From an uncultured beta proteobacterium (GTDB lineage: Bacteria; Pseudomonadota; Gammaproteobacteria; Burkholderiales; Burkholderiaceae_C), in NCBI GenBank assembly GCA_903885415.1, contig CAISIP010000612.1, positions 1 through 14,303 of the forward strand: 14,303 bases of DNA, given 5' to 3'. The notes under the pieces were generated by a model. The model made no database searches. It had not been told where the DNA came from and was given only the letters and a program-made list of their open reading frames with translations. Both the position numbers and the translations under genes were made by a program. Positions 7,141 through 13,083 of the stretch are shown piece after piece; the stretch's first letter is position 1, and the number at the start of each line of letters is the position of its first letter.

Positions 7141-7578
7141 CTATTGGGCCTCGCCCGAGCCCGCTTTGATGAATTGCAGGAAGCCGGAGTCCGCGTAGGC
7201 GGCCAACGGCAGGTCGTCTACCAGCAGCGCCGCGTCCAGCGCAGCAACCTCGCGGGCGCTGTTTTCATTTTGAATCGCGTTGATCGCCACCAAGCCCAGC
7301 GCCAGCGCCAGCAACGGCAAGGCCGACGCAATGCGGTTAAACCAGTTCAGGCCTTCGTCGCCGAAGCCGAGCGTTGCGGCGCCTGCGGAAGACCATATCG
7401 GCGCGGCGTGCGCGGCCTTGCGGACCTTGCGGCGGGCGAGTGCTTGCGTGCGGGCGATTCGCAACCGCTCGGAAATGTCGCGCGGAAAATCGGCCATCCC
7501 CGCAGAGAGCCGCGCAGCGACACGCAGGCCATACCGGCCCTCAAGGGCTTCGATCTGGTGCTGATGCAAATTTGTCAT
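7141..7578 (-). CDS. DUF3619 small membrane protein, candidate partner of the adjacent sigma factor
   Basis: The 145 residues have a helical basic N-terminal half (RYGLRVAARLSAGMADFP, then ERLRIARTQALARRKVRK), a single membrane helix at about 82-100 (NRIASALPLLALALGLVAIN) and a C-terminal part with DDLPLAAYADSGFLQF. This is the DUF3619 pattern, with no known function. The start ATG 7578 overlaps the sigma factor stop as ATGA, and AGGAG plus AAAGGGG lie just upstream, so it is well translated and coupled. A cytoplasmic N-terminus, one membrane span and the position immediately after an ECF sigma gene are the arrangement of an anti-sigma factor. However, I see no ZAS zinc motif or other recognised anti-sigma domain, so that role is inference. 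Confidence 0.85.
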   Translation of the reverse strand: MTNLHQHQIEALEGRYGLRVAARLSAGMADFPRDISERLRIARTQALARRKVRKAAHAAPIWSSAGAATLGFGDEGLNWFNRIASALPLLALALGLVAINAIQNENSAREVAALDAALLVDDLPLAAYADSGFLQFIKAGSGEAQ

Positions 7579-8141
7579 AAAGTTATTCCCCTTTCTCCTA
7601 ATGCCTTGCTCAGTGCCTGAACCGCCCTAGAGCAGTGCGTCTTGACGCTGCCTTCAGAGCACCCCATGGCTCGCGCCGTCTCGGCCACATCCAACTCCTC
7701 CCAATAACGCATCACGAAGGCTTCCCGTTGACGCCCCGGAAGCCGTTGTAGCTCCTCTTCGATCTGACGCAAGGTCTGCGCCCCCTGCGCGAGGTCTTCG
7801 GCACTCGCGATTTCCTGCCTATCCTGAGGACCGGCGTAGCTCTCGAGCAGGTCGAAATCCGCTTCCTCGCCGTGCGCGTCAAAGTCGCTGAAGTTGGAGA
7901 AAAGGGCATTTCTGGTCTTGTTGCGCCGGAACCAGTCCAGCGTGCAGTTGACGAGGATGCGCTGGAACAGCATCGGCAACTCGGACACCGGCTTGTCCCC
8001 ATACGCCTCGGCCAGTTTCATCATGGCGTCTTGAACGATGTCCAGCGCCGATTCGTCGTTTCGAACATGATAGACGGAGCGTTTGAACGCACGCTTTTCG
8101 ACGCCTTTGAGGAAATCGCTCAGTTCTTGTTCGCTTGCCAA
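7575..8141 (-). CDS. RNA polymerase ECF-type sigma factor (sigma-70 family, RpoE-like)
   Basis: This 188-residue protein has only sigma regions 2 and 4, the ECF plan. Region 2 spans about 12-80, with DIVQDAMMKLAE (34-45) and the -10 recognition part FQRILVNCTLDWFRRNK (59-75). Region 4 spans about 124-182, with LPGRQREAFVMRYWEEL (134-150) and the helix-turn-helix ETARAMGCSEGSVKTHCSRA (154-173). The linker is acidic. I accept the TTG start at 8141 because MASEQELSDFL matches the N-terminus I expect for this subgroup, although no Shine-Dalgarno is visible; no ATG in frame is available. It heads the cluster with DUF3619, DUF3106, RDD and LOG genes and is divergent from ilvB. Such clusters are commonly autoregulated, but I could not identify an ECF promoter by eye. 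Confidence 0.9.
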   Translation of the reverse strand: MASEQELSDFLKGVEKRAFKRSVYHVRNDESALDIVQDAMMKLAEAYGDKPVSELPMLFQRILVNCTLDWFRRNKTRNALFSNFSDFDAHGEEADFDLLESYAGPQDRQEIASAEDLAQGAQTLRQIEEELQRLPGRQREAFVMRYWEELDVAETARAMGCSEGSVKTHCSRAVQALSKALGERGITL

Positions 8142-8445
8142 TTGATATCGACTATGGGATTTGGGCCGTGTGCCCCGGCAGGCCGTTGCCGCGACACGGC
8201 CCTGCTTCTATCGTGCAAATTATGGCATCTGCCAGACGCCGGCCCGCGAATTTCTGGCGCCTTGCTCGAAATCGACATGTTGCAGTGCGATAATGAGGCT
8301 TGCAACTAAAAACGGCAAACGGGTCCTAGTCTGGCGCAACAAGCCCTGCGTCTGTGGCTTTGGCCCTAAGTTCCAACGCGGCCCCACAAGGGTTTGCGAA
8401 GGAGCACCCAAGGTTTTTCGTCAGAGAAATTCGCACAGGTTGATC
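8142..8445. promoter_or_regulatory. Divergent intergenic region, sigma factor gene / ilvB, with candidate ilvB promoter
   Basis: This 304-base gap holds the leaders of the sigma factor gene (minus) and of the ilvBHC operon (plus). For ilvB the best -10 is GATAAT at 8289-8294, 17 bases after a poor -35 (TCGAAA, 8266-8271); a start near 8301 would give a leader of about 145 bases. AGGT at 8437-8440 is a plausible Shine-Dalgarno for ilvB. The leader frame is open into ilvB, but the upstream residues do not match acetolactate synthases. I looked for a branched-chain leader peptide plus terminator and found none that convinces. Apart from the hairpin at 8163-8202 I see nothing else. Confidence 0.4.
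8163..8202. repeat. Strong nested hairpin between the sigma factor gene and ilvB
   Basis: GGGCCGTGT (8163-8171) is the exact reverse complement of ACACGGCCC (8194-8202). Nested inside, CGGCA (8176-8180) pairs with TGCCG (8187-8191) around a 6-base loop. In the minus-strand transcript the hairpin would end 21 bases before the TTG start of the sigma gene, so it could affect its translation. There is no T run on either side, which argues against an intrinsic terminator. Confidence 0.5.
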
Positions 8446-10242
8446 ATGGAAATATCAAAAGTCGAACTCGCTTCGGCGGCCGGCGCCATCATGGCAAAAG
8501 CCCCCCATCCCGCACCACCCGGAGTCGAACTCCGGGGAGCCGAGATCCTGGTCAAGGCGCTGCAAGCCGAGGGCGTCAAGCATGTTTGGGGCTACCCCGG
8601 CGGCGCCGTTCTGCATATCTACGACGCGTTCTACAAGCAGGACATCATCCAGCATGTGTTGGTCCGCCACGAGCAGGCCGCCGTGCACGCAGCCGACGGC
8701 TATGCGAGGGCGACCGGCGAGGTCGGGGTCGCGCTCGTCACTTCCGGGCCGGGGGTGACGAATGCGGTCACCGGAATCGCGACGGCCTATATGGACAGCA
8801 TACCGATGGTGGTCATCACCGGTCAGGTGCCCACCCATGCTATTGGCCTTGACGCATTTCAGGAGTGCGACACCGTCGGCATCACGCGCCCCATCGTAAA
8901 ACACAACTTTTTGGTCAAGGACGTCCGTGACTTGGCGGAGGTGATGAAGAAGGCCTTTCACATCGCTCGCAGCGGAAGGCCAGGACCGGTCGTGGTAGAC
9001 ATACCCAAGGATGTGTCGTTCAAGAAGACCCCTTACGCGGGCTACCCGAAATCGGTGGAAATGCGCTCTTACAACCCGGTGCGCAAGGGGCATGGTGGCC
9101 AGATTCGCAAAGCGCTGCAACTGCTGCTGGCGGCCAAGCGGCCCTATATTTACACCGGCGGCGGCGTTTTGCTGAGCAACGCCTCGGCCGAACTGCGAAC
9201 GCTGGTCGACATGCTCGGCTACCCTTGCACCAACACGTTGATGGGGCTTGGCGCGTACCCGGCAAGCGACCGCAAGTTCCTGGGCATGTTGGGAATGCAT
9301 GGGACCATCGAGGCCAACAATGCGATGCAGAATTGCGATGTTCTGCTTGCCGTCGGCGCCCGTTTTGACGATCGGGTCATAGGCAATCCGAAGCATTTTG
9401 CCCAGAACGAACGCAAGATCATCCATATCGACATCGATCCGTCGAGCATTTCCAAGCGGGTCAAGGTGGACATTCCGATCGTTGGCGACGTTCGCGACGT
9501 GCTCGCAGAAATGATCGCCATCGTGCGAGAGGGTACAGCGAAGCCCGACGCTGGCGCTCTCGACGCCTGGTGGGAAACGATCGAAGGCTGGCGCAGTCGG
9601 GGGTGCCTGCAATACGACCATGGCAACGGCGACGTCATTAAGCCGCAGTATGTGGTGGAAACCTTGTGGAACATGACCAAGGATGTCGATACCTACATCA
9701 CATCCGACGTCGGTCAGCACCAAATGTGGGCGGCGCAGTATTACCGTTTTGACCAGCCGCGTCGATGGATCAACTCGGGGGGCCTTGGAACCATGGGGGT
9801 CGGCATACCCTACGCGATGGGGATCAAGCTCGCCAAGCCCGACAGCGAGGTATTCTGCATTACCGGCGAGGGTTCGGTGCAGATGTGCATTCAGGAACTC
9901 TCGACCTGCCTGCAGTACAACACGCCGATCAAGATCGTGTCGCTCAACAACCGCTATCTCGGTATGGTGCGTCAGTGGCAGGAGATCGACTATGAAGGGC
10001 GCTACAGCCACAGCTACATGGACGCGCTGCCGAACTTCGTAAAGCTCGCGGAGGCCTATGGCCACGTGGGTATGCTGATCGAGAAGCCGCAAGACGTTGA
10101 ACCGGCGCTGCGAGAGGCCCGAAAGCTCAAGGACAGAACGGTTTTCATGGACTTTCGCACGGACCCAACCGAGAATGTCTTCCCGATGGTGAAGGCCGGG
10201 ATGGGCATCACGGAAATGCTTCTTGGCTCGGAGGACCTGTGA
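8446..10242 (+). CDS. ilvB: Acetolactate (acetohydroxyacid) synthase, large catalytic subunit
   Basis: This ThDP- and FAD-dependent enzyme condenses pyruvate with pyruvate or 2-oxobutyrate, the first common step to valine, leucine and isoleucine. The 598-residue protein has the ThDP-pyrimidine domain with WGYPGGAVLHIYDA (48-61) and the catalytic Glu76 in VRHEQAAVHAADGYAR. LVTSGPGVTNAVTGI follows, then a central FAD-binding domain. The C-terminal ThDP-diphosphate motif is GEGSVQMCIQEL, followed by SLNNRYLGMVRQWQ; GEGS in place of the common GDGS is what I recall for betaproteobacterial members. I start at ATG 8446 (MEISKVEL), with AGGT upstream, rather than at the earlier in-frame GTG/ATG codons that extend into the promoter region. 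Met16 is another possible start. It forms an operon with ilvH and ilvC; the name ilvI is also used for this subunit. Confidence 0.96.
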   Translation: MEISKVELASAAGAIMAKAPHPAPPGVELRGAEILVKALQAEGVKHVWGYPGGAVLHIYDAFYKQDIIQHVLVRHEQAAVHAADGYARATGEVGVALVTSGPGVTNAVTGIATAYMDSIPMVVITGQVPTHAIGLDAFQECDTVGITRPIVKHNFLVKDVRDLAEVMKKAFHIARSGRPGPVVVDIPKDVSFKKTPYAGYPKSVEMRSYNPVRKGHGGQIRKALQLLLAAKRPYIYTGGGVLLSNASAELRTLVDMLGYPCTNTLMGLGAYPASDRKFLGMLGMHGTIEANNAMQNCDVLLAVGARFDDRVIGNPKHFAQNERKIIHIDIDPSSISKRVKVDIPIVGDVRDVLAEMIAIVREGTAKPDAGALDAWWETIEGWRSRGCLQYDHGNGDVIKPQYVVETLWNMTKDVDTYITSDVGQHQMWAAQYYRFDQPRRWINSGGLGTMGVGIPYAMGIKLAKPDSEVFCITGEGSVQMCIQELSTCLQYNTPIKIVSLNNRYLGMVRQWQEIDYEGRYSHSYMDALPNFVKLAEAYGHVGMLIEKPQDVEPALREARKLKDRTVFMDFRTDPTENVFPMVKAGMGITEMLLGSEDL

Positions 10243-10375
10243 GCCCAACGGTGTGAAGGCAGCCGGTTCGAATTCGCCGCTTGTGTTGGCCTCATCGCTC
10301 TTGATCGCTTGCGACTGAGTCCACAAAATATTTCGATCAATCTATTGCTCGCCAAGCCCGGGTGTTACCGCATCC

Positions 10376-10442
10376 GGGGGAGGGCGGCGAAATGAAAAAA
10401 TCTATTCATGAAACACATCATTGCAGTCCTGTTGGAAAATGA
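10376..10442 (+). other. Short out-of-frame ORF with strong Shine-Dalgarno overlapping the ilvH start
   Basis: GGGGGAGGG (10376-10384) lies eight bases ahead of ATG 10392, which opens a 16-codon frame (MKKSIHETHHCSPVGK) ending in TGA at 10440-10442. This frame overlaps the ilvH start at 10408. The ilvH ATG itself is 23 bases from that Shine-Dalgarno, too far for normal use, and has only GAAAAAA nearby. Either the short frame is translated and ilvH is reached by termination-reinitiation, or the purine run is incidental. The rest of the 165-base ilvB-ilvH gap has a weak CCCGG/CCGGG pair (10357-10361, 10374-10378) next to the purine run. Confidence 0.25.
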
Positions 10443-10899
10443 ACCCGGCGCCTTGTCGCGGGTGGTCGGGCTGTTCTCGGCCCGAGGCTATAACATCGAG
10501 TCGTTGACGGTAGCGCCTACCGAAGATCCGAGTTTGTCGCGCATGACGCTGCAGACCAATGGATCCGACGACGTGATCGAACAGATCACCAAGCACCTCA
10601 ACCGCCTGATCGAGGTCGTCAAGGTGATCGACCTGACCGAGGGTGCCTACACCGAGCGCGAGCTGATGATGGTCAAGGTGCGTGCGGTTGGCAAGGAGCG
10701 CGAAGAGATGAAGCGTATGGCCGACATATTTCGTGGGCGCATCATCGATGTCACCGAGAAGAGCTACACGATAGAGTTGACCGGAGCGCAGTCCAAGAAC
10801 GACGCCTTTTTAGAGGCGATTGAGCGTGGCGCGATCCTGGAAACGGTGCGCACCGGTTGTAGCGGAATTGGCCGTGGCGAGCGGATCTTGCGAGTTTAA
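10408..10899 (+). CDS. ilvH: Acetolactate synthase small regulatory subunit
   Basis: The small subunit activates the large one and confers feedback inhibition by valine. The 163 residues are the normal length. The N-terminal ACT domain is clear: MKHIIAVLLENEPGALSRVV (1-20), then LFSARGYNIESLTVAPTEDP, where the ENEPGALSR loop is the usual effector-binding edge. The C-terminal domain has the stretch KVRAVGKEREEM and ends GRGERILRV. No other start fits the family's MKHIIAVLLEN opening. It follows ilvB after 165 bases, a larger gap than usual in this operon, and precedes ilvC by 21 bases. The poor local Shine-Dalgarno and the competing upstream ATG are described separately. Confidence 0.97.
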   Translation: MKHIIAVLLENEPGALSRVVGLFSARGYNIESLTVAPTEDPSLSRMTLQTNGSDDVIEQITKHLNRLIEVVKVIDLTEGAYTERELMMVKVRAVGKEREEMKRMADIFRGRIIDVTEKSYTIELTGAQSKNDAFLEAIERGAILETVRTGCSGIGRGERILRV

Positions 10900-10920
10900 T
10901 AATCTGACAAGGAGACGGAA

Positions 10921-11937
10921 ATGAAAGTGTATTACGACAAGGATTGCGACCTCAGCCTGATCAAGGGAAAGACCGTCGCCATCATCGGCTACGGCAGCCA
11001 GGGCCACGCGCACGCGCAGAATCTCAATGACAGCGGCGTGAAGGTGGTGGTCGGTCTGCGCAAGGGGGGTGCTTCATGGCCCAAGGTCGAGAAGGCGGGG
11101 TTGAAGGTGGCCGAAGTCGCTGAAGCGGTCAAGGCCGCCGATGTGGTGATGATCCTGTTGCCCGACGAGCAGATAGGCACCGTCTACACCAACGACATCG
11201 AACCCAATATCAAGGCCGGCGCATCGCTGGTTTTCGCGCACGGTTTCAATGTGCATTACGGGTTGGTGACGCCCCGCGCCGATCTCGATGTATGGATGGT
11301 CGCGCCCAAGGCGCCCGGCCACACGGTGCGCCACACCTACACCCAGGGAGGCGGTGTCCCGCACCTGATCGCGATTGCCCAGGACAAATCGGGCCGGACC
11401 CGCGATCTGGCGCTTAGCTATGCGATGGCCAACGGCGGCGGCAAGGCCGGCATTATTGAAACCAACTTCCGCGAAGAGACCGAGACCGATCTGTTCGGCG
11501 AACAGGCAGTTCTTTGTGGCGGCACGGTGGAACTGATAAAGGCTGGCTTCGAGACGCTGGTGGAAGCCGGCTATGCGCCTGAAATGGCGTATTTTGAATG
11601 CCTGCACGAGCTCAAGTTGATAGTCGACATGATCTATGAAGGCGGCATCGCCAACATGAACTATTCGATATCCAATAACGCCGAATACGGCGAATACGTC
11701 ACCGGTCCGAAGATCGTCACCGCTGCGACCAAAGACGCGATGCGCCAGTGCCTCAAGGACATTCAGACCGGCGAATACGCCAAGAGTTTCATCCTCGAGA
11801 ACAAGGCGGGTGCCCCCACGCTGCTCAGCCGCCGGCGCCTGACGGCAGAGCACCAGATCGAGACGGTGGGCGAGACCTTGCGCGCCATGATGCCCTGGAT
11901 CAAGAAGAACAAGCTGGTCGATCAAAGCCGTAACTAG
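10921..11937 (+). CDS. ilvC: Ketol-acid reductoisomerase, class I (NADP-dependent)
   Basis: This enzyme isomerises and reduces 2-acetolactate or 2-aceto-2-hydroxybutyrate to the dihydroxy acids, the second common branched-chain step. The 338 residues fit the short class I form. The Rossmann motif GYGSQGHAHAQNL is at 23-35, and GLRKGGASW (45-53) supplies Arg47 and Ser52, which favour NADPH. The C-terminal knotted domain has metal ligands Asp190 and Glu194 in ETDLFGEQ, Glu226 and Glu230 in FECLHELKL, and Ser251 in NYSISNN; His107 in AHGFN is also present. ATG 10921 has a very good AAGGAG six bases upstream. It is 21 bases from ilvH, so the two are co-transcribed. A hairpin follows the stop. Confidence 0.98.
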   Translation: MKVYYDKDCDLSLIKGKTVAIIGYGSQGHAHAQNLNDSGVKVVVGLRKGGASWPKVEKAGLKVAEVAEAVKAADVVMILLPDEQIGTVYTNDIEPNIKAGASLVFAHGFNVHYGLVTPRADLDVWMVAPKAPGHTVRHTYTQGGGVPHLIAIAQDKSGRTRDLALSYAMANGGGKAGIIETNFREETETDLFGEQAVLCGGTVELIKAGFETLVEAGYAPEMAYFECLHELKLIVDMIYEGGIANMNYSISNNAEYGEYVTGPKIVTAATKDAMRQCLKDIQTGEYAKSFILENKAGAPTLLSRRRLTAEHQIETVGETLRAMMPWIKKNKLVDQSRN

Positions 11938-11959
11938 CGAGCTGTCGCCCGGCGAGCAA

Positions 11960-11977
11960 GGGCCACTGCGGTGGCCC
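11960..11977 (+). terminator. GC-rich hairpin after ilvC, weak terminator
   Basis: GGGCCAC (11960-11966) pairs perfectly with GTGGCCC (11971-11977) around the tetraloop TGCG, 23 bases after the ilvC stop. The following bases, TCGTCTATTG, contain few consecutive Ts, so it may stabilise the 3' end of ilvBHC mRNA or terminate only partly, allowing some read-through into pssA. The rest of the 136-base gap before pssA contains no gene I can support. Confidence 0.5.
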
Positions 11978-12073
11978 TCGTCTATTGCGTCGGGGAGCAT
12001 TCATGGATACTGGCGCCATGTCGGCCTGTCCCAGGTTGGTGGCGAATTGTTTCAGGCGACGGAGGTCATCGGT

Positions 12074-12886
12074 ATGCAAGACAGCACGGATCTGGAGAAC
12101 GCAGAGCCTGAAGCGGGCATGGTGCGCAAGCGCCGCAAGGGCATCTATATCCTGCCCAACCTGGTCACGCTCGCGGCATTGTTCGGCGGCTTTTATTCCA
12201 TCGTCATGGCGATGAATGGCCGCTTCGATATGGCGGCAATCGGCGTCTTTTGCGCGATGGTGCTCGACAGCCTTGATGGCCGTGTGGCGCGCATGACCAA
12301 TACCCAAAGTGCCTTTGGTGAGCAGATGGATTCGCTGTCGGATATGGTCTCGTTCGGCGCTGCGCCGGCGCTGATCTCCTACGAGTGGGCCTTGCGCGGT
12401 CTGGGGCGTTGGGGCTGGATTGCAGCTTTTGTTTATTGCGCGTGTGCCGCGTTGCGATTAGCTCGCTTCAACGTGAACACCGGGGTGGTCGACAAGCGCT
12501 ATTTTCAGGGCTTGCCGTCGCCAGCGGCGGCGGCAATATTGGCAGGCTTCATCCTGCTGATGAACGAGATCGGCTTCAAGGGCCCGGATGTGGCGTGGCC
12601 GATGTTCGCGCTGGCGCTGTATGCTGGCTTGACGATGGTGACCAACCTTCCCTTTTACAGTTTCAAGGACATCGGCGTCAAGAAGAGCGTGCCGTTCGTC
12701 GTGATCGTGTTGTTGGCACTGGCGATCGCTGCGGTCAGTGTCGACCCTGCCTGGGTGCTGTTTAGCGTCTTCGTCGCCTATGGCATCAGCGGTTATGTGA
12801 TCTACCTGTGGCGCAAGGCCAAGGGAATGCAGACCAGCGTGATCAGCACCTCTACCGACGAACCCGACGAGCGCGGTTTGCACTGA
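12074..12886 (+). CDS. pssA: CDP-diacylglycerol--serine O-phosphatidyltransferase
   Basis: This inner-membrane enzyme makes phosphatidylserine, the precursor of phosphatidylethanolamine, from CDP-diacylglycerol and serine. The 270-residue protein carries the exact CDP-alcohol phosphotransferase signature DG-x2-AR-x8-G-x3-D-x3-D: Asp68, Gly69, Ala72, Arg73, Gly82, Asp86 and Asp90 in DSLDGRVARM and GEQMDSLSD. A basic N-terminus (RKRRKG) precedes LPNLVTLAALFGGF, the first helix, and about six further hydrophobic segments follow, so this is the membrane type and not the E. coli phospholipase-D-like PssA. I start at ATG 12074 because GGAGG sits eight bases upstream; the frame also contains TTG 12047. 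It lies 136 bases after ilvC and 197 before leuA. The psd gene for the next pathway step, commonly found beside pssA in related bacteria, is not in the window. Confidence 0.95.
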   Translation: MQDSTDLENAEPEAGMVRKRRKGIYILPNLVTLAALFGGFYSIVMAMNGRFDMAAIGVFCAMVLDSLDGRVARMTNTQSAFGEQMDSLSDMVSFGAAPALISYEWALRGLGRWGWIAAFVYCACAALRLARFNVNTGVVDKRYFQGLPSPAAAAILAGFILLMNEIGFKGPDVAWPMFALALYAGLTMVTNLPFYSFKDIGVKKSVPFVVIVLLALAIAAVSVDPAWVLFSVFVAYGISGYVIYLWRKAKGMQTSVISTSTDEPDERGLH

Positions 12887-12923
12887 CCTTAGGCGGGTTG
12901 CCATCTTGTGCTAAAGTGATGGT

Positions 12924-12980
12924 ATGGACAAGTTCAGTGCACTGCTACTACTAGAAGGCCGATACGGGCTAAGACGGTAG
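12924..12980 (+). CDS. leuL: leuA operon leader peptide (Leu-rich, attenuation)
   Basis: This 18-codon frame reads MDKFSALLLLEGRYGLRR-stop. Residues 7-10 are four consecutive Leu codons, CTG CTA CTA CTA, and residue 16 is CTA as well, so four of five Leu codons are CTA, a codon that looks scarce in the surrounding GC-rich genes. A run of rare regulatory codons just before a terminator hairpin is the signature of leader peptides that sense charged tRNA-Leu. No strong Shine-Dalgarno precedes the ATG. A possible -10 (TAAAGT, 12912-12917) is so close that the transcript might begin at or near the start codon. The peptide is the sensor rather than a functional protein. The symbol follows usage for other leucine leaders; homology to E. 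coli LeuL is not claimed. Confidence 0.72.
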   Translation: MDKFSALLLLEGRYGLRR

Positions 12981-13009
12981 CGTTCGCTAATCTGTTCAAC
13001 GGCTCGTAT
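12962..13009 (+). promoter_or_regulatory. Candidate antiterminator of the leuA attenuator
   Basis: ATACGGGC (12962-12969) can pair with GCTCGTAT (13002-13009) over eight bases with one G-U pair. The right arm overlaps the 5' arm of the terminator at 12998-13006, so the two structures exclude each other. The left arm lies in leader codons 13-16, just downstream of the Leu run. A ribosome stalled on those Leu codons would leave it free, letting the antiterminator form; a ribosome reaching the TAG at 12978 would cover it, letting the terminator form. A small TAGC/GCTA pair flanks the leader stop and could be a pause structure. Confidence 0.55.
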
Positions 13010-13036
13010 GCAACCAGCAACGGGCCGTTTTGTTTT
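12998..13036 (+). terminator. Intrinsic terminator of the leuA attenuator
   Basis: AACGGCTCG (12998-13006) pairs with CGGGCCGTT (13021-13029) over nine bases with one G-U pair, around a 14-base loop, and is followed by the T tract TTTTGTTTT (13028-13036). It lies 18 bases after the leader peptide stop and 47 bases before leuA, the expected place for an attenuator. It is the best-formed intrinsic terminator in the window. Confidence 0.75.
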
Positions 13037-13083
13037 GGGTTGCCGGTTTCGCGAGATGATGCAGCACCTGCTTGAGGACGAAC

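Noticed and set aside
8293..8445. Possible branched-chain leader peptide ahead of ilvB (ATG 8293, residues RVLVW, or GTG frame reading VALAL)
   Set aside because: The ATG overlaps the likely -10 box and its frame has no stop before ilvB. The GTG frame has no terminator hairpin with a T tract behind it. The parts needed for attenuation are not there.
8455..10326. Long open frame on the strand opposite ilvB
   Set aside because: It mirrors ilvB codon structure in GC-rich DNA, is rich in His and Arg, and matches no protein family I recognise.
12003..12215. Frame starting at ATG 12003 with GGGGAG upstream, between ilvC and pssA
   Set aside because: It runs 70 codons, mostly inside pssA in another frame, and its Arg/Ser/Cys-rich composition is that of a shadow frame. 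It shows no resemblance to Psd or any family I know.
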